NCBI GenBank assembly: GCA_033439765.1
Contig: JAULSN010000007.1
Location: 2,232,001-2,296,000 of the forward strand
DNA: 64,000 nt
Direction: 5' to 3'
From: Lasiosphaeria ovina
Lineage: Eukaryota; Ascomycota; Sordariomycetes; Sordariales; Lasiosphaeriaceae
Shown here: positions 1-10,617 of the stretch, one piece after another
How the letters are laid out: each line of letters begins with the position of its first letter
How positions within the stretch are numbered: position 1 is the first letter of the stretch
Translations under genes and position numbers: made by a program
Notes under the pieces: model-generated
Told to the model about the DNA's origin: nothing
Databases searched by the model: none
Seen by the model: only the letters and a program-made list of their open reading frames with translations

Positions 1-20
1 CTATCCCAAAAGAATATGCA

Positions 21-1947
21 TCAAACAACATCGTCACCAACACGCGGATTCCCACCGCGTCGTATCACGTCCTCGTCTTCCTCCTCTCCAGACGAAGACG
101 AATAGCTCGTCTGCATAGGCGCTTGCCCGTGTCCCATGCCACCTTGGTGCAGGCCTCTGCTGTAGTTGATGCTGCCCCTGGTATTATCGTTGTCGTCGGT
201 CCTCGCGCCACCGAATCCCTGCCTCGTTGTTGGTGACGGTGTTGTGGTTGTGGTTGTGGTTGTGGTTCTGGTTGTTGGGGAAAGCCGCACGGCCGACTTG
301 AAGTACACGGCGTTGGAGTGGTGGTTGTTCTCGCTACTGCTGCGGCGACGGGCGTGCTCGGAGCGGTGGAAGCGTGCGTCGTTGTCGTCGTTGTCGTCGT
401 TGTCGTCGGCGATCTTCTCTGTAGTGTTGGTGGCAGGGTGGTTCGTCGTCACGGCCCGCCCAGGGAAGTAGTAGCTCCCGTCGGGCTTCATGATGGGGAT
501 GTCGGTGCTCTCAAGGCTGCTGGCCTCGTCCTTGTCGTCGTCTTGCCTGGCCGTGGCGTCGTGGGAGGCGGGCTTGGCTTCGATATCATTGTTGTTATTG
601 TCGTCACCTACCACCGCGGCGACGGTAACGAGCGGCGGCAGGGCCTTGGTAGGCTCGTATGGGGCCAGCGCGCCGCCGCCCGTGTACGACGAGGTCGAGC
701 TGAGGGAGGACAACTGGTGGTCGAGGTGGTGGGCGTGCTTTTTCTTGCTCTTCTTGTAGCGGTGAACGTGGTTGTCGTTGCCGTCGCTGTGCTTGACATA
801 GTTCCCGCTACCGCCGCCAATCGTCGTCGGGTAGCTCCCGCTGTCGCCGGCCCCTGACCGCCGGGTGCTCGGGAGCACGCCGACGCGCCGCAGCATCCTC
901 TCGAAGAGCTGTTTCAGTGTCGGGATGCAGGCTGCGATGATGCTGTGCGCCAGAGAGGTTAGCTGCTTGTGTCAGTGTAGGGCTCGAAAGGGTCGCCTAC
1001 GCTAGCTGTGCCTCGGTGATGCTCCACAGAGTAATCTGCACCGTGTCCATGAGCGTGTCTCCTGTCACGCCGTAGTCCTTGGCCTTGAAAGTTTTGTAGA
1101 TGGACGCCGTGCTGGCCATGAGCCCGAGGCCCATGATGAAGGCGAGCACGAGCTTCTCCCGCAGCGGCCGCTGGATGGCCATGATGAACGTGATTGGCTG
1201 TGATGCGGCGTCACGTCAGCGACAACCCTTGTTCTGCAGACGGAAGGGACAACATACGGCAATGCTCAGCACGATATCAGTGAAGACGGTCAGGCCGGCC
1301 GAGACGTAGATGGAGATCTGGGCTTTGGCCGGGTCCCCGCACACCGCATCGGGATTACTGTGGTCCCACAGAGCCCAGATGGGCTTGCACATGGTCAAGA
1401 AGACGGTGTTGGCGCTGATGGCGACGCCGATGCTCACCAGCATCAGCGCGTACATGGTGATGGCCCAGCCGAGGCGGTCGCGCTGGATGCGCAGCAGCAT
1501 CCACGCGATGCTCATCTTAGCACAGGCCAGGGCCCACGGGAAGAAGGGCTCGCTGAAGACGAGCCACTTCTCCGCCAGCACCTCCTGGTCCGGCGCGATG
1601 TAGTAGTTGTGCCGCCCAACGCCGTACTTGACCCCCGCCAGCGTGAACGCCCAGTTGAACATGTCGAAGATCTGGGAGCGGAAAGCCAAAAGAAGAGTCA
1701 GCGCTCCGCGGGCTGGCGTGGCGGTGAAGCCATCGCTGCTGTCCTAAAAGACACAAAACGAACTCACCACCGCGGCCGTGATTAAATAGTCGTCCACAGT
1801 CAGGCGTACCGTCGGCCTGACGCGGGTCCAGATGCGGGCGGCATAGAAGGACAGCGAGAAGACGTGCAGGAGCGCCGTGACGCCGATTAGCATCGGCCCT
1901 TCGTTGTCGTCTGGGCCGGGCGGGACCCGGGGTGGTGGCGCTGCCAT
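21..1947 (-). CDS. SAT4/fungal rhodopsin-like seven-helix membrane protein
   Basis: Four exons fit: 1947-1768, 1671-1258, 1197-1001 and 942-21, giving 570 aa with frame kept at every GT-AG junction. The first 330 or so residues are a run of hydrophobic helices with landmarks of the fungal Rhodopsin (SAT4) domain: a DDYLI motif after helix 2, a long loop ending VKYGVGRH, and a late helix followed by the SITEAQLA segment. Family members are plasma-membrane proteins of mostly unknown ligand, and some relatives act in pathogenesis signalling. The last 280 or so residues are a polar, disordered cytoplasmic tail rich in Asp, Asn, Ser and Thr, with a run of Thr and a short acidic end. The ATG at 1947 is the first in frame and leaves a short extracellular amino end. 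The gene looks intact. The family is well supported; the ligand and role are unknown. Confidence 0.85.
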
Positions 1948-3265
1948 GGTGTGTTGTGTGCGTGTCCAATTACCACCGCAAAGAAAATGTGACAGGTCAA
2001 CAAAGCGACCAGGGCAAAAAGACGGCGCCCGCAGTCGAGAGTAGAGAACGCGGGGACCACGACCCCGTGGCGGCGGCAGCGGTAGCGGCAACGGCAGCGG
2101 CGGCGGGCCAAGGTGAAAGGCAAAAGTTCCAAGCATGCGGGAGGGCGAGCGTCGATCGATTGTGCGGAGAAGGGGAAAAAGAAAGAAAAAATGACAGAAC
2201 CAGATCGCCCGGGTTAGGGCACGCGCGAGGGAACGGGGACACGATCAGTCGTCCCAAGCCATCGCATTTCTTGGAATCTCTTAGTGCCCGCGGCAGTCTA
2301 CACTAAGTGGAGAACAGGAGCTAAGGGGAAGGAAGAGAGCTAAGGAAATCGGGGCGCGGAAGCCGGGGGGTCGTCTTTGGTTCAAATACTGAGAAGACAT
2401 TCTTCTCCTTTTCGAACGTGCTCTCTCGGGCTTCCTGATGTCACGCTGCTCCGTGCTGTGGGTGGCTCTGCCCGCCCCTGCCTCTCTTCTGTCTCTCCGT
2501 GCTGCGCGGTGACCCCCATATTTCCTCTCCTTCGACAGAAGCCCGTCAGGTCCCCGGTATTGCGAGTGGTTGAATCCTTCTCGAACATTTCCCGTGGGCG
2601 CCGTTGCACTGACCCAGCAAACGCACAGCACGACAGACAAATATGCGGCAGAGAGGTTGCGACCCCGGGGTTCTGCTGTGTGCGAGGGTGTGGTGGTTGG
2701 CAGCAGGAAACGAGCATGGGGGGCATGCAGAAGGAAAACCGGGGAGAGCAACCCGCTGCCAACCCCCCCCCCCCCTGGCAGGGGGGAAAAGGTCGATGCG
2801 CAAACGTCTTGCATGAAATGGTTCCCGGGGTAGCGAATCAGATGCGCAGTACGGCCGTAGTGGACGACCACCCCTACCCCTTCCCCCTCCTAGACGGCTC
2901 TCGCTGTGGCTGGCTGGCTACACAGTAGACCTCGATAAGGGAGCTTGTTGCTGCGCCGTGGCCTTACTTTTTGTGGAATGTTTTTCTGGGCCTAGCTCCG
3001 TCTTTCTAACCGGATTTCAAACTTGACTGGCGGCGCCAGCATGGTCGCTTCCTGTTTGTCTGCAGAGCAAGATTGTCTTCTGCAGCGACCGTGCAATAGA
3101 CAAATCTGGAAAAATCCTGTACATTGATACAAAACAGCAGCAGTATTCTTTTGGCGCCTCCCAGCTTAATTTTTTTCTTGTCGGAGCCGAGCTTGAACCT
3201 CGGACTCGGCGGCCGGTCCTGACGATTCCCGACTCTTTGGGCAGTTGTCCAGCGGGGTGGCTACA
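1948..3265. other. Intergenic region, no convincing gene
   Basis: This is probably the upstream region of the rhodopsin-like gene, which reads leftward. It holds a GC-rich hexamer-like microsatellite (alternating GGCAGC/GGTAGC units, about 2070-2107) and a 13-C run at 2763-2775. Open frames here lack domain signals or codon character and were not called. Confidence 0.5.
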
Positions 3266-3291
3266 ATGGGGTAACAAAAGTCTTGCGCCAC
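3266..3291 (+). repeat. Left terminal inverted repeat of the Tc1/mariner element
   Basis: This 26-bp end is matched in inverse orientation at 4169-4194. After the shared GCGCCAC the two arms diverge slightly but both continue with a CACTT(G/A)CAC-like motif. Confidence 0.8.
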
Positions 3292-4168
3292 TTACACGCT
3301 AAAAAAGCCACATACGCCATGGCTGACCTAGGTGACCCTTTTTCTCAATAACGCATTTCTTCACCGTCTTTTTATCTTTTTTCCACCAGAGTAGCTTAGT
3401 ATGGTCAGCATTCCGAAGAGCTTCAACTACGAGCTTCCAGATTCGAAAAGGGCCCGAATTTAGGCCCTCCACGTCTTCGGAGCGACGAGCAAGACGATCT
3501 CGTCACAAGTGGGGGCCGGGAGGTCTACTAGCAACAGAATTATATAAAGGGTTGCTCAAATCTTGGCTAATGGCCTTGAAAAAACGTTCATTTCGAAGCC
3601 AAGAAGCGAGAGACCGTATGTAATAGACGAACGGGGGTATTCCGCACCTCCTTCGTTATGAAAATACGAGTCGATAGATACCCTCGCGCGCTCGTAACGC
3701 CCTCGAAGTCTAGGTACAAGATCAACCGTATTACGGTTCGCTGGCCCCTCAAGATCCGTAACAAAGCCCGCCGGCGGGCCCGTAAGAAGCCCTAGATTAG
3801 TCCTAAGAATAAAAGGAACCGTCTAGACTTCCACCGGCGTAATAAGTATGAATGGTCGCCCCTAAGCCTTGATCTCTCGCCTATTGAGAATACATAGTAC
3901 TGGATGGACCTTAAAATAGATGTATAACGTCATAGGATTAAAAACGTTGTGCAGATGGCGTAGGCTATACGGGAAGTCTGGGATTAAATAACCCCGGAAG
4001 TTATGATGAAAATGGTGAATTTAATGCCCAAAAGGATGGATTTACTCAGGGACTTAAGGGCGGCCCGATGAAATATTAAATTACGATCATTCTGGAGCAT
4101 TTGGCTTGTTTCTTAGACTAAAATTGGCGGTGTTGCGTTATTTTGAAGTAGTGGGTGTGTGCAAGTGG

Positions 4169-4194
4169 GTGGCGCAAGACTTTTGTTACCCCAT
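4169..4194 (-). repeat. Right terminal inverted repeat of the Tc1/mariner element
   Basis: This is the inverse of the left end at 3266-3291. It is followed directly by TA, as expected for a Tc1/mariner target. Confidence 0.8.
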
Positions 4195-4631
4195 ACCCAT
4201 GTCGTTGATCTTCGTTTGCTCGACGTTGAAGGTCCCATTTCTTTTTCCGCAAACGTTGTAAACACTCGTAACTTTGAATACTAGTAGTCAGCAGCTGCGC
4301 TTGAACTTTTGGCGTTGTCCCACTTGTTGGGACTCATAACATGTATCCCATTGCTGATTGCAGTGGTCAGACAAGTGAGACGACTGAGCGGGATTGGATT
4401 CACCACAACGGTTCCCAAAACCCGGTAACACATCCGTGCGATTCATTGTGTCAACTGCAGCCATTTCCGGGGTATGTACACATTTTTCCCCCCGTCACCA
4501 ACTGCCAACAGCTCCCCAGTAAGCCGTCTGACGTTTCCCGTTTCGACCTCAACACTCGATCTCTCTCTGATCCCAGGGAGCCAGGCCAGCACGGACACCG
4601 AGTTGGCTCTGCCCATGATTTTTACTATGGC
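4195..4631. other. Short intergenic stretch
   Basis: It lies downstream of the secreted DUF8021-like gene and contains no recognisable gene or repeat. Confidence 0.4.
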
Positions 4632-5586
4632 TCACACCCATCTCCGCTGCGGGATTGCGGTCCCGTTCATGCCGCAGCCAGCATGGACACAGGTCGACAC
4701 GGTATGGATGTATCTGATCTTGCCGCCCTCGACGCGGAACACGTGGCTGTCGGGCATGGGCTGCTGGCCGACGGAGCGGTCGAGCCCGGGAAAGCCCAGA
4801 AAGATGTCGACAGCGCCGAGCTCCTCGTCGATGACGTATCGCCGGTCAGTCACGACCAGCGTCGACGGCAGGCCCAGGTCGCACGTGTTGGCGCTGAGGT
4901 TGCCCCGCCCCATGTACGCTCCGCCCTCGAGCCGCGCACACGGCGTCCCCCACGGCACGACGAAGCTGCTGTTTTGGAAACGTTCGAAATAGGCGTCGCC
5001 TGCGGCTTTGATCGCGGCGCGCGAGTCGCGTTTCTCGGCGGGGATGGGGTCCCATTTCTCGAGCGAGTCCCTGCAGGCCGAGGAGCATTGCCGTCAGTTG
5101 TTTCTATTTTCTCTTTCCAAGTGGAAGAGTGTGTCTCGATCTGGCATCCTCGGAGCGGGGGCATATTTACCAGTAGAGATATCCCGTCGCGTTGAAGGCC
5201 CAGTCGCCCGGCTTGGTAGCGATGGTCTCGATCAAGCTGGCCTTGCCGTCGGCGAAGATCATGCGGGTGCCAATGACATAGGGTGCGGCCGGGTTGGTGA
5301 CGATGAGCTCGGTGAAGGTCGCGCACTCGACCGTGTCGTGGAGACTGCGGCTATGGTCGATCTTCATGGAACGCGAGAGCACGCCCTTGGCGATGTCGAC
5401 GGGAATCTCGCTCTCGGTGTAGCTGAGGTTGCTCGAGGCTAGGGCGGCGATGGTGCCGACGTTGCCGGCCGTCTGGGCGGCGATGTACTTGTTTGTGGCA
5501 TTGATGAGGAATTCCCGTGAACAATCAGCTGCGACACCGAGCGCCAGCGACGTGCTCGCGAGAACCAAAATCTGTTGTGCCTTCAT
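4632..5586 (-). CDS. Secreted DUF8021-like protein
   Basis: Two exons fit: 5586-5171 and 5070-4632, giving 284 aa. The intron has donor GTAAAT and an acceptor ending CTGCAG. The chosen ATG (5586) gives a clean signal peptide of about 20 residues (MKAQQILVLASTSLALGVAA) just before the first Cys. An upstream in-frame extension would bury it. The mature part has sites for N-glycosylation and a conserved-looking core: PCARLEGG, a DRRYVIDEE strand, DSHVFRVEGGKIRYIHT, and a Cys-rich carboxyl end (STCVHAGCGMNG). This pattern recalls the large, functionally uncharacterised fungal secreted family DUF8021 (SnoaL-like fold suspected). It is intact and monocistronic. Secretion is well supported; the family name is from memory of its motifs. 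Confidence 0.75.
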
Positions 5587-6460
5587 GGTAGTCTTGTTGT
5601 TGGATGAACAACAGTAATCTCTCCACGAAATCAATCAATCACTCTCTCCGGTGTCCAATCTCCAGTCTCTCGTGTCCAATTACCCTCTTCAGCTTTTTTG
5701 GGCATCGATCTGGTGTATGGTGCCGGGTGGCCGAGATGGCATTACTTATGTGGTTCGTGGAGCGACGAGGTTGACGCGTAATTCGAACTGCCGCCAAAAA
5801 ACATCGAGGTCTATGACGGGATATCGAGGGGAATTCAACATGGCAAGGGGAGCTGTCCAATCGGGAGAGCCGGCACATATTGACGATATTGGTTCTGGGG
5901 CGGGTATTGCCTTGTTGTAAAGCGTCTCCGCAGCTGGATAAGATAGATGGGCATTGCCGTGCAGTGTCGTTCTGTGTGGCCGGTTAAGGCGGCTTTAGCT
6001 AGGTTATGTCTCGATGCGCTAACAGGCTCTTCATTAACCCCTCTTCGCCCTGACCTGTAATTACCAGTTCCTCAATCTACACCCGATCTGTGCCGGTACA
6101 GCATCCCGCCCCGGTATTATGACTAAGCACTGCTTATGTGCCGATTTTGATGTCACCTCATAACGTAATTACACTCACTCACTCACGCCAATAATCAAGT
6201 TCATATAAAATGAAAAATAAAACTCTAACTACCTAGATATGACCTCGCTACTCTGCCAATATGTGCCATCCATGGCTGTCCGTGGTTGAGGTTTCTGCAA
6301 TGCTAAGCTGTTCCTGTTTCTGCTGGTGGTTAAGACTATACGAGATCTCTGTATATTTATTAATAAATTCGGCATCCCCCCATGATCCATCCTGCACCGT
6401 GCCAAACATGGCCAGTTGCCAACTCCTCACCAACTCCTCTCACAATATATATAGGACGAA
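5587..6460. other. Intergenic region
   Basis: This is the promoter side of the secreted protein gene. There is a short TCAC microsatellite near 6173-6187 and AT-rich sequence beyond, with no supportable gene. Confidence 0.4.
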
Positions 6461-6469
6461 TTCATAACG

Positions 6470-6991
6470 ATATGCTTCCTCAACAATGTATATCTATGCT
6501 TCATGCCGGCCCACACCACTCACGGCTTGCAGCCGCTTGACAACGGACCTTTTAATGTTGTCAAAGCTTACTATAGAGGTGAACTAGCCAAGCTGGGTAG
6601 TTTAGCTGACGCGGCACCAGTTGACAAGCTGAACTTCATTCGCTGCTACAAGGTAGCCAGGGAGGAAGGATTGAGGGAAAAGACCATCAAATCATCGTTC
6701 CGGACGACTGGGAACTGGCCTATCAGTAGGCACAAAGCCCTCAGCCACCCAGAGATTCAGCAGGACAAGGAAAAGACCCCTGAGCCCCCTATGTTTACTG
6801 GAGTCCCTGATACCCCTACTACAGGGCGTCAAGTTATGAATCTGAGCAAAGCGAGCAGGCCGAGTACAAGAAGGAAGTTCTAAAAGGCGACCCGAGCTGT
6901 TTACAAGCTTCAAATGGGCCTGGTTCTCAAGCAGACTCGGATTGAAGCCCTTGAGGCTGAATTGGAGCGCCTCAAGCCCAAGAAAAGATAG
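6470..6991 (+). pseudogene. Fot1/pogo-type transposase, 3' fragment
   Basis: The frame reads LNNVYLCFMPAHTTHGLQPLDNGPF from about 6479. This matches the end of the DDE_1 domain in Fot1/pogo transposases, where a 'P-H-T-T-H-QPLD-GPF' block follows the second catalytic Asp. It then gives a linker that is usual for these proteins: WPISRHKAL, then KATRAVYKLQMGL and a short coiled-coil ending LERLKPKKR at 6991. One in-frame TAA at 6881-6883 interrupts the linker (AAG-TTC-TAA-AAG). The amino-terminal CENP-B/HTH domains and most of the catalytic domain are missing, and no terminal repeat is visible nearby, so this is a truncated relic. Confidence 0.75.
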
Positions 6992-7860
6992 ACTAGGCGT
7001 TCTAGACAGCATAATTAGGCCTTAACACACCATCACAAGGCATTAACGACAGAACTAGGGAAAGAAAGCAAAGGGAAAAATTAATAAATATATTGAGGTA
7101 GACCGGTTTGGTATACCTTAGGACGCGGCATCCCGCCGGCGCCACACCCGCCATGCTGGAACTGAATGGCTCCTGGGGCAGCGCCCCCATGCTGCCGGTG
7201 AGGGAAGGGACCGCCATGCCCGGCTCCACGATGATGTAAGAGGCCACCACGCCTCTGACGGTGACCCCAGCCGGGGTCGGCACTCGAACAAATCTGGTTG
7301 TCCCCCGCCCCTTTTCATAAATGGAGGATATTGATTTCTATTATTCTGGTAGTAGCTTGTGAAATTGGATCTTTTTATGCTGTATATGAACTCGTATTCA
7401 CGTCCTGCTTCCTTTGGCTCTGTCTCTCATTTCTCATTTTGCTACAGAGCGATCTCTACCTGCCCCAGACAGCTGCCCCCTGCCATGCGTTTTGTTTCTG
7501 TTCTCGTGTGACTTGCTTACTATGCATCAACAGTGGCCGAGGCACCGGAAAGAGTCTCTTTTATATATACTGAGCGGCAAACCCCTCCAGGCCCTCCCTA
7601 TAAACCCTATGTCTCTGCCAATTCATTAATTAATTTTTAAAAAGCTATCTGCAAGACCTTACTTCCTGTGATCAGCAATCCTGAACTTGCAAGAACCAAC
7701 CACCGTGGCGTCTCATCCCTTATCTCCCAGGGCCCGGTGACCAACTCAGTCATTTGTTTATCAACGTGGCCTCTTAACATGTATCACTTCTTTTGTGTCC
7801 CGGGAACTACCAGTAGGTGGGGCGGGATTTATAGGTCTCCTCGGACTTCGGCGGGGAGTT
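6992..7860. other. Intergenic stretch with a GC-rich patch
   Basis: Within AT-rich surroundings, 7118-7310 is distinctly GC-rich. On the minus strand it reads openly (VPTPAGVTVRGVVAS...), but no start, domain or splice context supports a gene. It could be a captured gene fragment. Confidence 0.3.
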
Positions 7861-8060
7861 TGACTGGAATTGCCAACCTGTATTACTTCAATTGGGAATT
7901 GGGGAACCTTGAACAGGCGGATGAGTATTCGTATTGTTTCTCGAACTCTGACCTGGCGTTTGGCTGGAATTGCCAGCGTACACTACTCCGCCTGGGCCTG
8001 GGGAACCTTGAGTAGGTGTTGAGATTGTTCTGGCGTTTCTCGAACCTCGAGTTTCTCGAC
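7861..8060. repeat. Degenerate 100-bp tandem duplication
   Basis: Two units start at 7861 and 7961 at an exact 100-bp spacing. Each opens TGRCTGGAATTGCCA, has GGGGAACCTTGARYAGG in the middle, and later TTCTCGAAC. Identity between units looks like about two thirds by eye. Confidence 0.65.
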
Positions 8061-9309
8061 CGAGCGAATTGTTTGACGCCTTGAAGTGGCTCGGATCTGT
8101 TGCAACTGGCGAGAAGCAATTTCATGGCAGATCTTTTGAGGTTTGCTTTGTTCGGAGTGATCAGCTCCTGGAGCTGCCCAGAGTGTCGCCCCGCAAAATG
8201 GGTGGTTTCGAAGATCGATACCTGGGTTTCCACTACCTAGCATCCCTGATTGGTGGCGGCAGTTCGAAATCTGGGTGAAGCGCAATAATTTGTGATGCGT
8301 TCCAGTCCAAGAAACCGTCTTACAGTGGCTGTATTTCGGTATCAGGTGAAGGCAGGTGGCTGGCGAGTCGGCAGATCGATCCGTTTCGGAAAGGCACTAC
8401 GCCTAGCCAAAGTTTTATTCCTATAGTCACAAGGTTAAAACCGTTTAGAGCCGGAGGGAGGGTTCTGCATAGTAGGTCCACGCCGGTAAAGCCATACTTT
8501 TCTGGTCCAAAGGTAGATTCAACGTTTCTGTCGGTATCTTGGTTTTTCCTCCTGCCTGGATCGTGGAAGTGCAGCTGTTTCGAGAAGATTTGCATCGTGA
8601 GACGTGACACAAATCTATCGGATCAAGGAAACGCGGCGTTCTGGTTCCAGTTGTCGAATCACGATGACGTGTGGTTTGTTGGTTCATGGATTTCGTAGGT
8701 CTCGGGGGTGTAGTAGAGAGTTGGCGATCGGACAAAAAAAATGGAAGTGCGTGTAATGATTCCATGTAAAATGCTGGAATTTGGCGCCTTGTCCTTCCTT
8801 GCCCGCCTGTGTTCAGCGGGTGGCGCTGCACTGGAATTACCTATCTACCTCTAGACCTGTGGTAAGTGTGACGACCCCACTTTTCCAGGGAGAGACTGTT
8901 CGATCCGATGTCCCTTAGTGCCCTGAGAGCTGTCCAAGTGTCCGTCCAGTCCACAGGATTCATGAGTCGTTTGGGGGATGAACCCAGCAGTGGGATCACC
9001 CGCGAGCCCTCGCGCTGTCTGCTGAAACATTGCAGCTGAGCAACTCATATGAGGATCCTGGGAGAATTGGCGCATCAAAAGAAATATCATATGCAACAAT
9101 TATGCGATTACCACTATGTACAGCCAAGCTGCCTCCTGACTTTCACGGGACACATGAACCACTGTTTCCTCCCTCTTAACGTCTTCCAACATCAAATGAT
9201 AGAACTACTAAACAGAAACGGCAGCAGTTCACACCAACATCTCTGAGCTCTCCTTGGCAGTCTGACAGTACCCAAGCTCATCACAGGCGAGTCGACCACG
9301 TTAGCTCCT
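8061..9309. other. Intergenic region
   Basis: No convincing gene, RNA or repeat was seen. It lies downstream of the leftward cytochrome gene. Confidence 0.35.
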
Positions 9310-10523
9310 TCACTCCTCGACGTTGCGTGCACGCCACGGCCCACCCCTGAACGGCGGCGGCCGGCCCTTGCCCTTGCCTCTCCACGGGGGCCCGATACCC
9401 CACGGCGGGCCAACCACGACGGGCGCCTGGCTGGTGGTGGAGGGCTTGGGTGCCGGCGCTACCGTCGTCGGCTTGGCGACGCTCGTGGGCTTCGGTACGC
9501 TGGTGGGGATCACATACACGGTCGACGTCCCGGGCGCGGGCAGCGTCGTCACGCGCGTCGAGATGACCACGGGCGGCTTGGCCGGCGAAGACGAAGGAGG
9601 TGGCGGGGCTGGGAGCGTGGTGATGGCCGTGGACACGATGATCGGGGGCAGTGACTTTGTGGGCGAGACGACGATGGGCGGCAGCGAGGGCGTCACGATC
9701 GGGGTGGGGATCGTCGGCGTCGAGGCTGACGAGGCTGACACGGACGACGACGAGGACTTGGGCGGCACTGGGACAGCAGCCGAAGAGCTCGACGGGGCTG
9801 GCACGGGGACTGGGGCCGGGTTGGCGAGGTCGTAGGCCAGCGCGTCGAACACACCCTGGGGGATCTTGGCCTGGCTGAAGTCATGGGAGAAGACAGCCTT
9901 GCCGTCGTGGATGGAGAAGGCGCTCGTGTTACTGGCCGCCGTTGTCACAGCACGGCTGGCCTTGGCCCACGCGAGCCCGTTCACGCCGTTGGGGTTGAGA
10001 GACCCTCCCGCCCACTGGCTGCACCCCTTGCAAAGCACGTCGAGCTGCCACCACGTCGAGTTGGCCGTCGTTGTCGGGAGCACCGTGTAGGTCGCTCCCG
10101 TGTACGCGCCGGGCAGGCTGTGTCCGCTGTTTTCTATGGTGTCAGCACTTGGAAGCTTTATGACTGCAAGGCTGTTGCTTACCCGGTCCAGCGCGAAGAC
10201 ACCACAGCGGCCTTGCCGTTTGCCCACCCCAGAGTCAGCGGGTTGCTGCTCATCTTGCCGCCCCACGCCAGGCCGGCCCACCCGACCGAGGTAGGAGCCT
10301 GGATCTGCAGCAGGATGTCGAACGGTGCGGTCGTGACTTCGGGGATGGCAATGCGGTACGTGATGTTGTACGCGGCCACGGTGAACTCGGAGAAGCAGAT
10401 GGCTGTCCCTCCCGGGCAGTACTTGTGCGTGGCATCCTGCCTCTTGACTGAGTCAGTAGCCGACGACGTCCATATCTGCGTGCTGCTCAGGGCAAGCAGG
10501 GCAAGGTGTTTAGGGCCCATCAT
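9310..10523 (-). CDS. Secreted CDH-type cytochrome (DOMON) with Pro/Ser/Thr tail
   Basis: Exons 10523-10183 and 10126-9310 give 385 aa. The acceptor at 10127 was chosen over a nearer AG because only it keeps frame and restores the typical S-R-W-T-G-G-H-S-L-P-G-A-Y segment. A signal peptide is followed by a dibasic KR at about residue 28. Residues 30-205 match the cytochrome domain of cellobiose dehydrogenase. They contain GWAGLAWGGKM with Met91 as likely axial ligand, LTLGWANG, the Y-x-G-A strand, Cys146-x2-Cys149, GGSLNPNGVNGLAWA, and SIHDG with His187 as the second likely ligand. These proteins bind one b-type haem outside the cell and pass electrons, for example to lytic polysaccharide monooxygenases. 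No flavin dehydrogenase domain and no CBM1 follow. Instead there is a long P/S/T/V-rich stalk and a basic Gly/Pro/Arg end. A stand-alone electron carrier is the best reading. Confidence 0.85.
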
Positions 10524-10608
10524 GTTTGGAAAAACTGGGTGGGTGAGTTCACGTCAGTCTGTCCCAAGGCGTGAAGAAAACAACGATTAGCCCCTGGGGC
10601 TGTCCCTG

Positions 10609-10617
10609 GTTTTTATG
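10609..10617 (-). promoter_or_regulatory. TATA-like box of the cytochrome gene
   Basis: On the minus strand, CATAAAAAC lies about 90 bp before the ATG at 10523, a plausible core-promoter distance for a strongly expressed secreted protein gene. Confidence 0.35.

Larger units (their letters stand above)
3266..4194 (+). mobile_element. RIP-inactivated Tc1/mariner-type DNA transposon remnant
   Basis: The element is about 929 bp and is bounded by inverted ends of about 26 bp. The left end starts ATGGGGTAACAAAAG at 3266 and its complement finishes at 4194, and both continue into CTTGCGCCAC. The interior has no open frame. Read on the plus strand around 3850-3990, it still shows the Tc1/mariner landmark W-SP-LDLSPIEN followed by a W-x-DLK stretch, with TAG where CAG is expected. 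That is how RIP destroys transposases. A longer but equally broken coding trace runs from about 3590. The element cannot encode a transposase. The immediate flanks do not show a clean TA duplication on the left, so the exact termini may be off by one or two bases. Confidence 0.75.

Noticed and set aside
166..857. Plus-strand frames opposite the rhodopsin-like gene tail
   Set aside because: They are shadows of the Thr/Asp/Asn codon repeats on the minus strand and give Val runs with no domains.
2281..2928. Overlapping frames of about 180-196 codons on both strands
   Set aside because: No start context, domain or splice pattern; composition looks like unselected GC-rich sequence.
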